Below, in pieces: positions 1-6,358 of a DNA stretch of 16,206 nucleotides. This DNA is from JAPLKX01 sp035530195 (GTDB taxonomy: Bacteria; Hydrogenedentota; Hydrogenedentia; Hydrogenedentales; SLHB01): positions 1 to 16,206 of the forward strand of contig DATKVG010000094.1 of assembly GCA_035530195.1 (NCBI GenBank). The letters run 5' to 3'. The position numbers were made by a program, and so were the translations under genes. The notes under the pieces are model-generated. The model worked only from the letters and a program-made list of their open reading frames with translations, was not told the origin of the DNA and did no database searches. Each line of letters opens with the position of its first letter. Position 1 is the first letter of the stretch.

Positions 1-1
1 C

Positions 2-2929
2 ACCGACCACGGCCTTAACATGCAGGCCTGGGAAGACATGGTGGCTTTCTATGAAGCCATTCTGCATGACGTGCCAAGGCCCGAATATGCCTGGCAACGG
101 CTGCCCGACGGCTCGTTGCGTGTCGAAACAACCACCGCACCGACCGCCGTCAAGCTGTGGCAGGCCACCAACCCAACTGCCCGGAATTTCCGGCTCGACA
201 CCATCGGCGCCGCATGGACCAGCTCGACGATCGAGGGCGAGGGCGGCGTGTACGTTGCTTCCGTGCCGCCCCCCGAGCAAGGGTGGACCGCATTCATGAT
301 CGAGTTGGAATTTCCGAGCGGCGGAGACGCCCCCTTCCGGTTCACCACGGGCGTCAGCGTCGTGCCCGACACGCTGCCGTACCGCAACGTCCGGGGCTGG
401 GGCCGCCTCAGCACCGTACCCAACGGCGATCATCCCATCAAGGTCGTCGAGGTCGGCGGAGACAGATACCAGATGGGCTACTGGTACGGCAAGCTTCTGG
501 CCGCGGACATTTCACAATGCCTCGGCGGGATGATGAGCACCTTCAGCGTTCCCGAAGCGATGTTTGACGAAGCCATTGCCGCCATGTGGGATAATTCCCA
601 CTTCGACACGGTGGGCTGGGAACTCGAGTTGCGCGGCGTCGCCGACGGGTGCCTCGATGCCGGCCATCCGGAAGTCACGTACCGGCTCCTCCAGAAAATG
701 ATGGTGCTCCCCGACATGTCCGAGCTCGGGTGCAGCCTTATGGCCGCTTGGGGAAGCGCCACACAGGACGGGAAAACCTACCAGTTCCGCAACCTCGACT
801 GGAACATGGACACCGGTATGCAAGACTACCCCGTCGTCGCCATCTACAATCCCACCGATGGGCTCCGCCACGCTACCATGAGCAGCGCCGGCGTCATCGG
901 CGCCATCTGCGGCGGCATGAACGACCGCGGTATCGCGTTCAGCCAGATTATGGGGTATTTCTGCGACGCCGAAGGCCTCGACGGCATTCCCATTCCGGTC
1001 CTGCTGCGCGACATCCTCTACCACGATGAAGCCCTGCCCCAGGTACTTGCCCGGGTCCAGGCGGCCCCGCGTACAAACCAGTACCACTACGCGTTCGCTG
1101 ACCCCGGCGCGATCGGCGCAAAAGGCCGGCTCTTGTTCACCAGCGCCACCCGGTGCGACATTTACGCCGACGAGGCCGTGGTCGGCCACCCCTGCGTCAG
1201 CCCCGACCCGTTCCACACGCCCATGCCCGGAGTTGTCTACTGGAAGAACCACAACGGCAGCGGCAACCAGCTCCTTTACGACGCCATCAACAACCATTAC
1301 GGCGAGATCAACGGCGAAAAGACAATCGAAATCGCGCGGGCGGCCGGCGTCAGCGGCACCGTGTTCAGTGTCGTGTACGGCAACAGCGACCTTGACTTCT
1401 GGGCCGCATGGGCCAATGGCCTCGAGCCCGCGCAAGAGCAAGACTACCACCATTTCTCCGTGGCCGTCGGCGGGTCGGGCTACCGCACCTCCATCCTCGC
1501 GGGCACGCGCGAGATCCCCGTCGTCGTCGTCGCCGGTACGCCCTACGAGATGGGCTACCACTACGGAAGGCTCATGAAGGACGAAGTCCGGACCCTGTTG
1601 AACAACTTCCTCGACTACGTGGGCGAGGATCCAACCTTCAGCGACGCCAACCTCGATGCCGCCTGGGGCGCCGTTGGACCCCATACGGACCCGCGCTACC
1701 TTGAGGAGATGCAGGGACTCGCCGCCGGCGCCGAAATGGATCTGCTCTCCGTGCGACGCGTGCATTGCGTGCCGCTGCTCGACACCTACTCATGCAGCAG
1801 TGTCGCCGCCTGGGGGGCCGCCACCGCCAACGGACATCTCCTCCAGACGCGCGACCTCGACTGGGACCTCAGCGCACATGCGCATGACTTCCCCGCTGTC
1901 GTCATGTATATGCCCGACGATGGCATAGCCCACATCAACGTCAGCTTCGCCGGCCTCGCCGGCTCCCACACCGGTATGAACGCTGCCGGCATCACGCTCG
2001 CCCAGATGGGCGACTCGCCGGGGAGTGATAAACCTTACGACCTCGATGGCACGCACTTCATGCCGATCCTGCGCAATATCCTCTACGATGCCGACAACCT
2101 TACCGAAGCCGTCCAAATCCTCACCAACTCAAAGCGCATCAAGCGGTACCACTACGTCTTCGGCGACGGCAAATCAGAAGTTCGCGCGGTCAAAATCAAG
2201 GCACACGCCCCCGAGACCCCGCCCGACGACGTCATCGTCTGGACCGACAACGATCCCACCGATGAGTTCGCACCCGAGGTCGTTGAAGATGTCGTCTACA
2301 ACGACGAAGGCCGCGGCGCCTATGGACTCGTCCAGGACGACTACGGTGCGCTCGACCCCCAGAAAATGCGCAATATCGCCAATTCCATACCCATACCCGG
2401 AGACAACGTCGTCAATGTCGTCTATGACGCCACCTCGCTCGAATTCTGGGTCGCGTACGCGAGCGGCCTGTCGCGCGCATATCTCCAACCCTACGCCTAT
2501 GGCAGCATGACGGCGCTCGACGGCGACAGCGACGGGATCGGCGACCTCGATGAACGCGGCATCGACACCGACAACGATGGCGCGCCCAACTACCTCGACT
2601 CCGATTCCGACAACGACGGGATCGACGACGCTACCGAAACCGCTGATGACTCCGACAGCGACGGGCTCCCCAACTATCTCGATCCCGACTCTGACAACGA
2701 CGGTATCCCCGACAGCGAAGAAGGAGCCGACGACCCCGACACCGACGGCCTGCCCAATTTCATCGACCTCGATTCCGACAACGATGGCGTCTCCGATGCG
2801 CTCGAAGACATCGCCGGAACAGACCCCTACAGCGACGCCGAAACACCTATTGTCCCCCTCGGCCCCGCTGCGGCACTCGGCGCAATCGGCCTGATCCTCT
2901 TGATCGCCCGAAAGCTCACGAAAAAGTAG
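2..2929 (+). CDS. PqaA-like / tandem C45 (AAT-type) Ntn-hydrolase surface protein, 5'-truncated
   Basis: The frame is open to the window edge, so the start lies upstream; residues are numbered from the first in-window Met (base 20). Just before it the frame reads TDHGLN, resembling the catalytic-His NTDHGL motif of PhoPQ-activated PqaA-type alpha/beta hydrolases. Residues 1-130 (LWQATNPTARNFRL, GWTAFMIEL, VVPDTLPYRNV) match the PqaA C-terminal region. Two homologous C45 peptidase/acyl-CoA:6-APA acyltransferase-like domains follow, about 141-490 and 501-830, opening YQMGYWYGK and YEMGYHYGR. Their candidate nucleophiles are Cys238 (GCSLMAAWG) and Cys592 (SCSSVAAWG), followed by RNLDW and RDLDW. 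Residues 834-943 are Asp-rich thrombospondin type-3 repeats (DSDNDGI), probably calcium-binding. A hydrophobic segment near 946-965 ends in KLTKK, so the C terminus looks membrane-anchored with the enzyme domains outside. The substrate is unknown; amide or ester hydrolysis is inferred from the families. Confidence 0.8.
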   Translation, partial: TDHGLNMQAWEDMVAFYEAILHDVPRPEYAWQRLPDGSLRVETTTAPTAVKLWQATNPTARNFRLDTIGAAWTSSTIEGEGGVYVASVPPPEQGWTAFMIELEFPSGGDAPFRFTTGVSVVPDTLPYRNVRGWGRLSTVPNGDHPIKVVEVGGDRYQMGYWYGKLLAADISQCLGGMMSTFSVPEAMFDEAIAAMWDNSHFDTVGWELELRGVADGCLDAGHPEVTYRLLQKMMVLPDMSELGCSLMAAWGSATQDGKTYQFRNLDWNMDTGMQDYPVVAIYNPTDGLRHATMSSAGVIGAICGGMNDRGIAFSQIMGYFCDAEGLDGIPIPVLLRDILYHDEALPQVLARVQAAPRTNQYHYAFADPGAIGAKGRLLFTSATRCDIYADEAVVGHPCVSPDPFHTPMPGVVYWKNHNGSGNQLLYDAINNHYGEINGEKTIEIARAAGVSGTVFSVVYGNSDLDFWAAWANGLEPAQEQDYHHFSVAVGGSGYRTSILAGTREIPVVVVAGTPYEMGYHYGRLMKDEVRTLLNNFLDYVGEDPTFSDANLDAAWGAVGPHTDPRYLEEMQGLAAGAEMDLLSVRRVHCVPLLDTYSCSSVAAWGAATANGHLLQTRDLDWDLSAHAHDFPAVVMYMPDDGIAHINVSFAGLAGSHTGMNAAGITLAQMGDSPGSDKPYDLDGTHFMPILRNILYDADNLTEAVQILTNSKRIKRYHYVFGDGKSEVRAVKIKAHAPETPPDDVIVWTDNDPTDEFAPEVVEDVVYNDEGRGAYGLVQDDYGALDPQKMRNIANSIPIPGDNVVNVVYDATSLEFWVAYASGLSRAYLQPYAYGSMTALDGDSDGIGDLDERGIDTDNDGAPNYLDSDSDNDGIDDATETADDSDSDGLPNYLDPDSDNDGIPDSEEGADDPDTDGLPNFIDLDSDNDGVSDALEDIAGTDPYSDAETPIVPLGPAAALGAIGLILLIARKLTKK

Positions 2930-2941
2930 CGCGCCGATTTG

Positions 2942-2992
2942 TATAGGCCCGATCGGTCTAATCGGTCTGATCGGTCTGATCGGTCCGATCAT
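2942..2992. repeat. 9-bp tandem repeat tract R1
   Basis: Four units with a 9-bp period, consensus (A/G)ATCGGTCT, run from 2951 to 2986, with degenerate units on both sides. The tract begins 12 bases after the stop of the surface-protein gene and lies between convergent genes. Written in the phase TGATCGGTC it resembles the CTATAGGTC units of the tracts at 8644, 13958 and 16176. Its minus-strand translation gives RPI repeats, which are an artefact of the period and not a protein. Confidence 0.85.
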
Positions 2993-2998
2993 CGTGGC

Positions 2999-3015
2999 GC
3001 AGGCGTCCCGCCTGC
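2999..3015. repeat. Short palindrome between convergent genes
   Basis: A perfect 7-bp inverted repeat, GCAGGCG / CGCCTGC, with a 3-base loop (TCC). It is followed directly by the end of the minus-strand oxidoreductase gene. It could act as a bidirectional transcription stop, but no T-tract follows on either strand. The same core (GCGTCCCGCCTGCA) recurs at 12114-12128, so it is also a dispersed repeat. Confidence 0.6.
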
Positions 3016-3019
3016 ATGT

Positions 3020-4249
3020 TTAGGCCGTTGCCACCCGCGGCGGCGCCTCGCTTACCGCATTTGCCGCCAGGTCGTACCGCAGCGTCTTCGCGCTTTTATA
3101 CGCCTCGACGGCCATCGCCACGGCCACCATCGCCTGGTAGCCGGCCTCCTCGTTACACAGGCACCTTTGCCGCGTCTTGATGCACTCGAACCAATTCGCC
3201 AGATGCGACGGCCCCGGCTCGACCGCCACCGTCCGCTCGGCCACGCCGGCGATCCCCGGCTCGGGGATTACGCGCACCATTCCGTTCTCGATCTCGAGCG
3301 ACGCCCGGTCGCCGCGGATCACCGCGGGCCGGCCCCGGCCGCCCGCCGCCGTATGCGCCAGCACAATCGAATGCCCCGCCGGGTACTCGGCGTTCATCAC
3401 GAAACTGTCGGGCGTTTCGCGCCCGTCTTCCGCGTAAACGCCGCCCGCCGCCGAAACGCGGTCCGGGTATGAGTCGCCAAGCGCCAGCAGCAGTGGCACG
3501 ATCCGCCCGTAGTAGACACTCGTCGCGATCCCGCCCGAGTAGTCCCAATAGGCGCGCCACCGGAAAAACCGCGCGGGCTCGAACGGTCGCCCCGGCGCCT
3601 CGCCCAGGAACGCCTCCCAATCCAGCGTTTTCGGCGTTGCCGCGGCCATGACGGGCACATCGAACGCGTCCGCGGCGCCGGGAACTATCGCCGCCTGCGC
3701 CCAACACACCGCACCCAACTCGCCTGACCGCACAATCTCCGTGGCCACGTGCCACTGCGCCTCGGCTGCCTCGTCGGCTCCGATCTGCACGACGCGCTCG
3801 GTCCGCGCCGCGCACGCCCTGAATTCCGCCGCCTGCTCGAGCGTCAGCGCCATCGGGGTTTCGCAATACACGTCCTTGCCCGCGTTCATCGCGGCAATCG
3901 CCATCGGCGCGTGCCAATGGTCGGGCGTGGCGATGATGACCGCTTCAAGGTTGTCGCGCGCGATCAGCCGCCGCCAGTCCCGCTCAACCCGCGCGCCCGT
4001 CATCTCGTGCGCACGCTTTCTCCGCGGCTCGAACACGTCGCACACTGCCGCCACGCCCACCGACGCGTACGCCGGGTCGCTTGTCAGGGCCGTCAGAAGC
4101 TCTGTCCCCCGCGCGCCGCAACCAATTATGCCCACGCGTAACGCCGCCGGACGCGGCCGGGCCGGCTCCCTCGTTGTGGCGCAACCCGCTGCCGCGGCCG
4201 CCGATACCGCCAGGAAATGCCGGCGCGAAATACGTCCTTTAATCCCCAT
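3020..4249 (-). CDS. Gfo/Idh/MocA family oxidoreductase, Tat-exported putative lipoprotein
   Basis: A 409-residue NAD(P)-dependent sugar-dehydrogenase-type protein. The start at 4249 is chosen because AAGGAG lies 7 bases upstream; an upstream extension of 14 codons has no such site. Residues 7-23 are a twin-arginine signal (ISRRHFL) ending in a lipobox-like AAGC (Cys23), so the protein is probably exported folded with its cofactor and lipid-anchored in the periplasm. The Rossmann motif GCGARG is at 43-48. The family's E-K-P motif reads E130-T131-P132, so the usual catalytic lysine appears to be replaced by Thr. In the C-terminal domain, WDYSGGIATSVYYG (235-248) does not show the histidine I would expect nearby. 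It is the second gene of an operon with the DUF1080 gene, 4 bases downstream of that stop. This pairing suggests glycoside oxidation and 3-keto-sugar chemistry, but the substitutions leave activity open. Confidence 0.88.
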   Translation of the reverse strand: MGIKGRISRRHFLAVSAAAAAGCATTREPARPRPAALRVGIIGCGARGTELLTALTSDPAYASVGVAAVCDVFEPRRKRAHEMTGARVERDWRRLIARDNLEAVIIATPDHWHAPMAIAAMNAGKDVYCETPMALTLEQAAEFRACAARTERVVQIGADEAAEAQWHVATEIVRSGELGAVCWAQAAIVPGAADAFDVPVMAAATPKTLDWEAFLGEAPGRPFEPARFFRWRAYWDYSGGIATSVYYGRIVPLLLALGDSYPDRVSAAGGVYAEDGRETPDSFVMNAEYPAGHSIVLAHTAAGGRGRPAVIRGDRASLEIENGMVRVIPEPGIAGVAERTVAVEPGPSHLANWFECIKTRQRCLCNEEAGYQAMVAVAMAVEAYKSAKTLRYDLAANAVSEAPPRVATA

Positions 4250-4253
4250 GATG

Positions 4254-5285
4254 CTACTCCTTCGCCTTGATCTCGATGTCTTCAAACTCAATTGAACCGT
4301 GGTCGACGTTAAAGCGGATGCCCGCGCCCGCGCACGAAGCGCGCCGCGTGCTGACGAAATCCACTACCGTCTTCCCGTTTACCCACACCCGCATGTTCGG
4401 CCCATCCACGGCAATCCACATAGGATTCCAGCAACCATCCAACGCCCGCAACTCGAGTGCGCCCGCCTTCCCTGCAATCGAGCCCGTGAACGCCTCCGCG
4501 GCGTGGTTGTCGATCCGCACTTCAAACAGCGGCCGGCTCTTCTTGGAGGCAAAGACAACGCCTCCCCGCGAATCCGGAGACGGTTTGAAACGGAAGCGCA
4601 ACTCGAAGGATTCAGGGAGTGCATCGCCGGCTTTGCCGTCCCATTGGCTCCAACCGGACCCGCCCGGCAGCGGCTTGATCCGAATGCCCCGAAACTCAAT
4701 CCGTTGGCCGCAGTCCCAGATACCGATATACCCGGGCCGCGCCGGCGCGTCGCCACCCTCGACGCCGTTTACGGTCGTACGGACCCGGCCCTCGCTGCAA
4801 ACAACCTCCGCCTCGTTCCACTCTCCCAGCGGCCTGTCCCCGAGCGTCGCCGCACTCAGCATCTGCACAACTCGTTGGGACGCCCCCCGGCCGCGCTTCT
4901 CAGCGCGCGTTGTGCGTGGAATGTCCCCTTTTTTGCTCCCATTGCCGGTCTGCTCGGGTGGCGCGCCTGTCGGCCCCGCCTCAGTGATCATCCTGAACCC
5001 GTACCGCAACACAAACTGCTCATACGACTCCGTCGAGACAAGCCATTCCCCGCCCCCTTCACCCGTGATCGCCAGAACCTCGCCCTGCGCCGAAAATGCG
5101 TCTTTGTTAGGCCCTGTGACCGTCCAGCCGTCCAAGTCGCTCCCATTGTACAGCGGGTAGAAACCTTCCGCCGCTTCCTCCGCCGCGAGCAGGCGCGGAA
5201 TCCAGTCAGGCGCAGGCGGCGGCTGCCCTTCGGTGGCGAACAACAACGCCAGCGAAACCGCCAGCAACCCGCCCGGAAACGCCAT
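4254..5285 (-). CDS. DUF1080 (3-keto-disaccharide hydrolase-like) secreted protein, two lectin-fold domains
   Basis: 343 residues with a signal peptide at about 1-19 (AVSLALLFA). The ATG at 5285 has GGAGG eight bases upstream; a TTG seven codons earlier has no clear site. Residues 42-205 form a DUF1080 domain, with FYPLYNGSDLDGWTV at the start, EWNEAEV near 155-161 and IEFRGIRIKPL at its end. Residues 210-343 look like a second, related concanavalin-like jelly-roll domain, starting GWSQWDG and ending IEFEDIEIK. The usual NSGI-x-x-R strand of the first domain is replaced by a longer, Gly/Pro- and Lys/Arg-rich insert at about 102-137. The family includes enzymes that cleave 3-keto-glycosides, working with Gfo/Idh dehydrogenases, and the next gene in the operon encodes such a protein. 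Enzyme activity is inferred; a carbohydrate-binding role is possible. Confidence 0.85.
   Translation of the reverse strand: MAFPGGLLAVSLALLFATEGQPPPAPDWIPRLLAAEEAAEGFYPLYNGSDLDGWTVTGPNKDAFSAQGEVLAITGEGGGEWLVSTESYEQFVLRYGFRMITEAGPTGAPPEQTGNGSKKGDIPRTTRAEKRGRGASQRVVQMLSAATLGDRPLGEWNEAEVVCSEGRVRTTVNGVEGGDAPARPGYIGIWDCGQRIEFRGIRIKPLPGGSGWSQWDGKAGDALPESFELRFRFKPSPDSRGGVVFASKKSRPLFEVRIDNHAAEAFTGSIAGKAGALELRALDGCWNPMWIAVDGPNMRVWVNGKTVVDFVSTRRASCAGAGIRFNVDHGSIEFEDIEIKAKE
4257..4262 (-). promoter_or_regulatory. Shine-Dalgarno AAGGAG formed by the end of the upstream gene
   Basis: The last two sense codons of the DUF1080 gene (AAG GAG, then TAG) form a full Shine-Dalgarno site 7 bases before the ATG of the oxidoreductase at 4249. 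This fixes the oxidoreductase start and implies that its translation is coupled to that of the upstream gene. Confidence 0.8.
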
Positions 5286-5314
5286 CGCGGTTTCCTCCCT
5301 CAACAACGCCGGCC

Positions 5315-5343
5315 ATACTACCGCCTCCGCCCAGTCTTTTCAA
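5315..5343 (-). promoter_or_regulatory. Sigma-70-type promoter for the DUF1080-oxidoreductase operon
   Basis: On the minus strand, TTGAAA (5338-5343), a 17-base spacer and TAGTAT (5315-5320) lie about 30 bases upstream of the DUF1080 start. Both boxes are close to the sigma-70 consensus and the spacing is ideal. The rest of the 5286-5565 gap shows no clear paired promoter for the plus-strand thioredoxin gene. Confidence 0.6.
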
Positions 5344-5565
5344 AAGAACCCCCCTTTACGTTTTGTAGGCGCCGGCTCTTGGCCGCGTTTTCCAACCCGC
5401 GCCGTCCAAACCACGCGCCCTGCCTCAAAGAAATGGCGCCGGTTTCCGCCGCTGAGGTATACTCGCCCGCGCCGGAATACGTGCTACACACCCGGCGTTG
5501 ACCAGATGATCGTGCCTGGCGCGTCTATTAAGATTAAGATAAGAACAGGCAAAAAGGAGTATGTG

Positions 5566-6228
5566 ATGCGGACACCGGCATTTTGGGTTGTCTTGGCCGC
5601 GTTGGCCATGGTTTCGGCATATAACATGCCTGCGGTGGCCCAAGCCCCTGCGCGTGGCTACTACGACTTTTTTGCCCAGCGAACCATCGGCGAACCCTGG
5701 GAAGCCCTGCTCGGCAAACCCGCGCCCAACGTAAAGCTCGAGGTGCTCGGCGGCGGAACCTTCGATCTCGCCTCGTTCAAAGGCAAAAAAATCGTCGTCA
5801 TGGATTTCTGGGCCACCTGGTGCCCCCCATGCCGCATGCTCATGCCCGTCTTTGCCGAGATCGTAAAGGCGTATAAAGATAAGGATGTGGTCTTTTATGC
5901 CGTCAACCAGGCCGAACCCGTCGAGTACATCAAACGCTTTATCGAAACCAACAAGTTCGAGTTCAACGTAGCGTTAGACTCAAAACAGGAAGCCTCGGAT
6001 GCGTACAAGGTCAACAACATCCCCCGCTTGGTGATTATCGGCAAAGACGGCACCGTCCAGTCTATCCACGCCGGGCTGGAAGGCACAACCGTCCCCGAGG
6101 CCCAAGATAAAGCCAGGAAAAGACTTACACAGGAACTGGACAAATTGCTCACCGGCCAAAAGCTGATCTTGCCAAAGCCTGCCGAACCCACGCAGGAAGC
6201 CAAAACAACCACGTCCGATAAGTCCTGA
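5566..6228 (+). CDS. Exported TlpA/ResA-like thiol-disulfide oxidoreductase
   Basis: 220 residues. The ATG at 5566 is preceded by AAGGAG six bases away; the frame is open further upstream, but that would put the signal peptide inside the protein. Residues 1-27 are a signal peptide (VVLAALAMVSA, cleavage after AVAQA). A thioredoxin-fold domain of the AhpC/TSA-Redoxin type follows, at about 49-195. It starts with GKPAPNVKLEV and carries the active site WCPPC at 85-89 (Cys86 and Cys89). The cis-proline motif is NNIPRLVIIG. The C-terminal tail is Lys/Pro/Thr-rich and probably disordered. The protein should act in the periplasm, reducing or exchanging disulfides, as in cytochrome c maturation or envelope redox homeostasis. 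It stands alone, so its partner is unknown. Confidence 0.88.
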   Translation: MRTPAFWVVLAALAMVSAYNMPAVAQAPARGYYDFFAQRTIGEPWEALLGKPAPNVKLEVLGGGTFDLASFKGKKIVVMDFWATWCPPCRMLMPVFAEIVKAYKDKDVVFYAVNQAEPVEYIKRFIETNKFEFNVALDSKQEASDAYKVNNIPRLVIIGKDGTVQSIHAGLEGTTVPEAQDKARKRLTQELDKLLTGQKLILPKPAEPTQEAKTTTSDKS

Positions 6229-6253
6229 ACGCCTCAATGTGCGACCCCGCCAT

Positions 6254-6281
6254 TAAAGGATTCCCGCGTCGCCGCCGATAA
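6254..6281 (+). promoter_or_regulatory. Sigma-28 (FliA) flagellar promoter upstream of fliD
   Basis: TAAAG at 6254-6258 and GCCGATAA at 6274-6281 match the FliA consensus TAAA-N15-GCCGATAA. The -10 box is exact and the spacer is one base longer (16). It lies 77 bases before the likely fliD start, where a late-class flagellar promoter is expected. Confidence 0.8.
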
Positions 6282-6308
6282 TGGGTTTTAGGGAATCGTC
6301 CCATTACG

Positions 6309-6326
6309 GGCGGCGCCGCCTTTTTT
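6309..6326 (+). terminator. GC palindrome plus T-tract in the fliD leader
   Basis: GGCGGCGCCGCC (6309-6320) is a perfect palindrome followed directly by six T. As a hairpin it has only about four base pairs around a GCGC loop, so it is a modest terminator. It could end the thioredoxin transcript, but it sits downstream of the sigma-28 promoter, inside the fliD leader, where it would attenuate fliD. The overlapping CCTTTTT / AAAAAGG (6319-6333) offers an alternative pairing. Confidence 0.4.
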
Positions 6327-6358
6327 AAAAAGGCCCGCTCCGCCGGAGGAACATGGCG

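Noticed and set aside
512..1765. A 417-codon open frame on the minus strand inside the surface-protein gene
   Set aside because: It is Val/Gly/Ala/Asp-rich with no recognisable motif and is opposite a frame with clear domains. Such antisense frames are expected at this GC content. The same holds for the long antisense frames at 2174-2992, 8812-10116 and 12222-13514.
2939..3472. Plus-strand open frame starting in the 9-bp repeat and running through the oxidoreductase gene
   Set aside because: Its N terminus is only the repeat translation (RSDRSD type), and the rest is opposite a clear Gfo/Idh/MocA gene.
5458..5503. Promoter for the thioredoxin gene (TATACT at 5458 or TTGACC at 5498)
   Set aside because: Neither box has a partner at acceptable spacing: TATACT lacks a -35 box and TTGACC is 20 or more bases from any AT-rich -10 candidate.
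5233..5565. Upstream extension of the thioredoxin-like protein by 111 residues
   Set aside because: The extension would cover the promoter region of the opposite operon and would bury a clear signal peptide. The ATG at 5566 has an excellent ribosome site.
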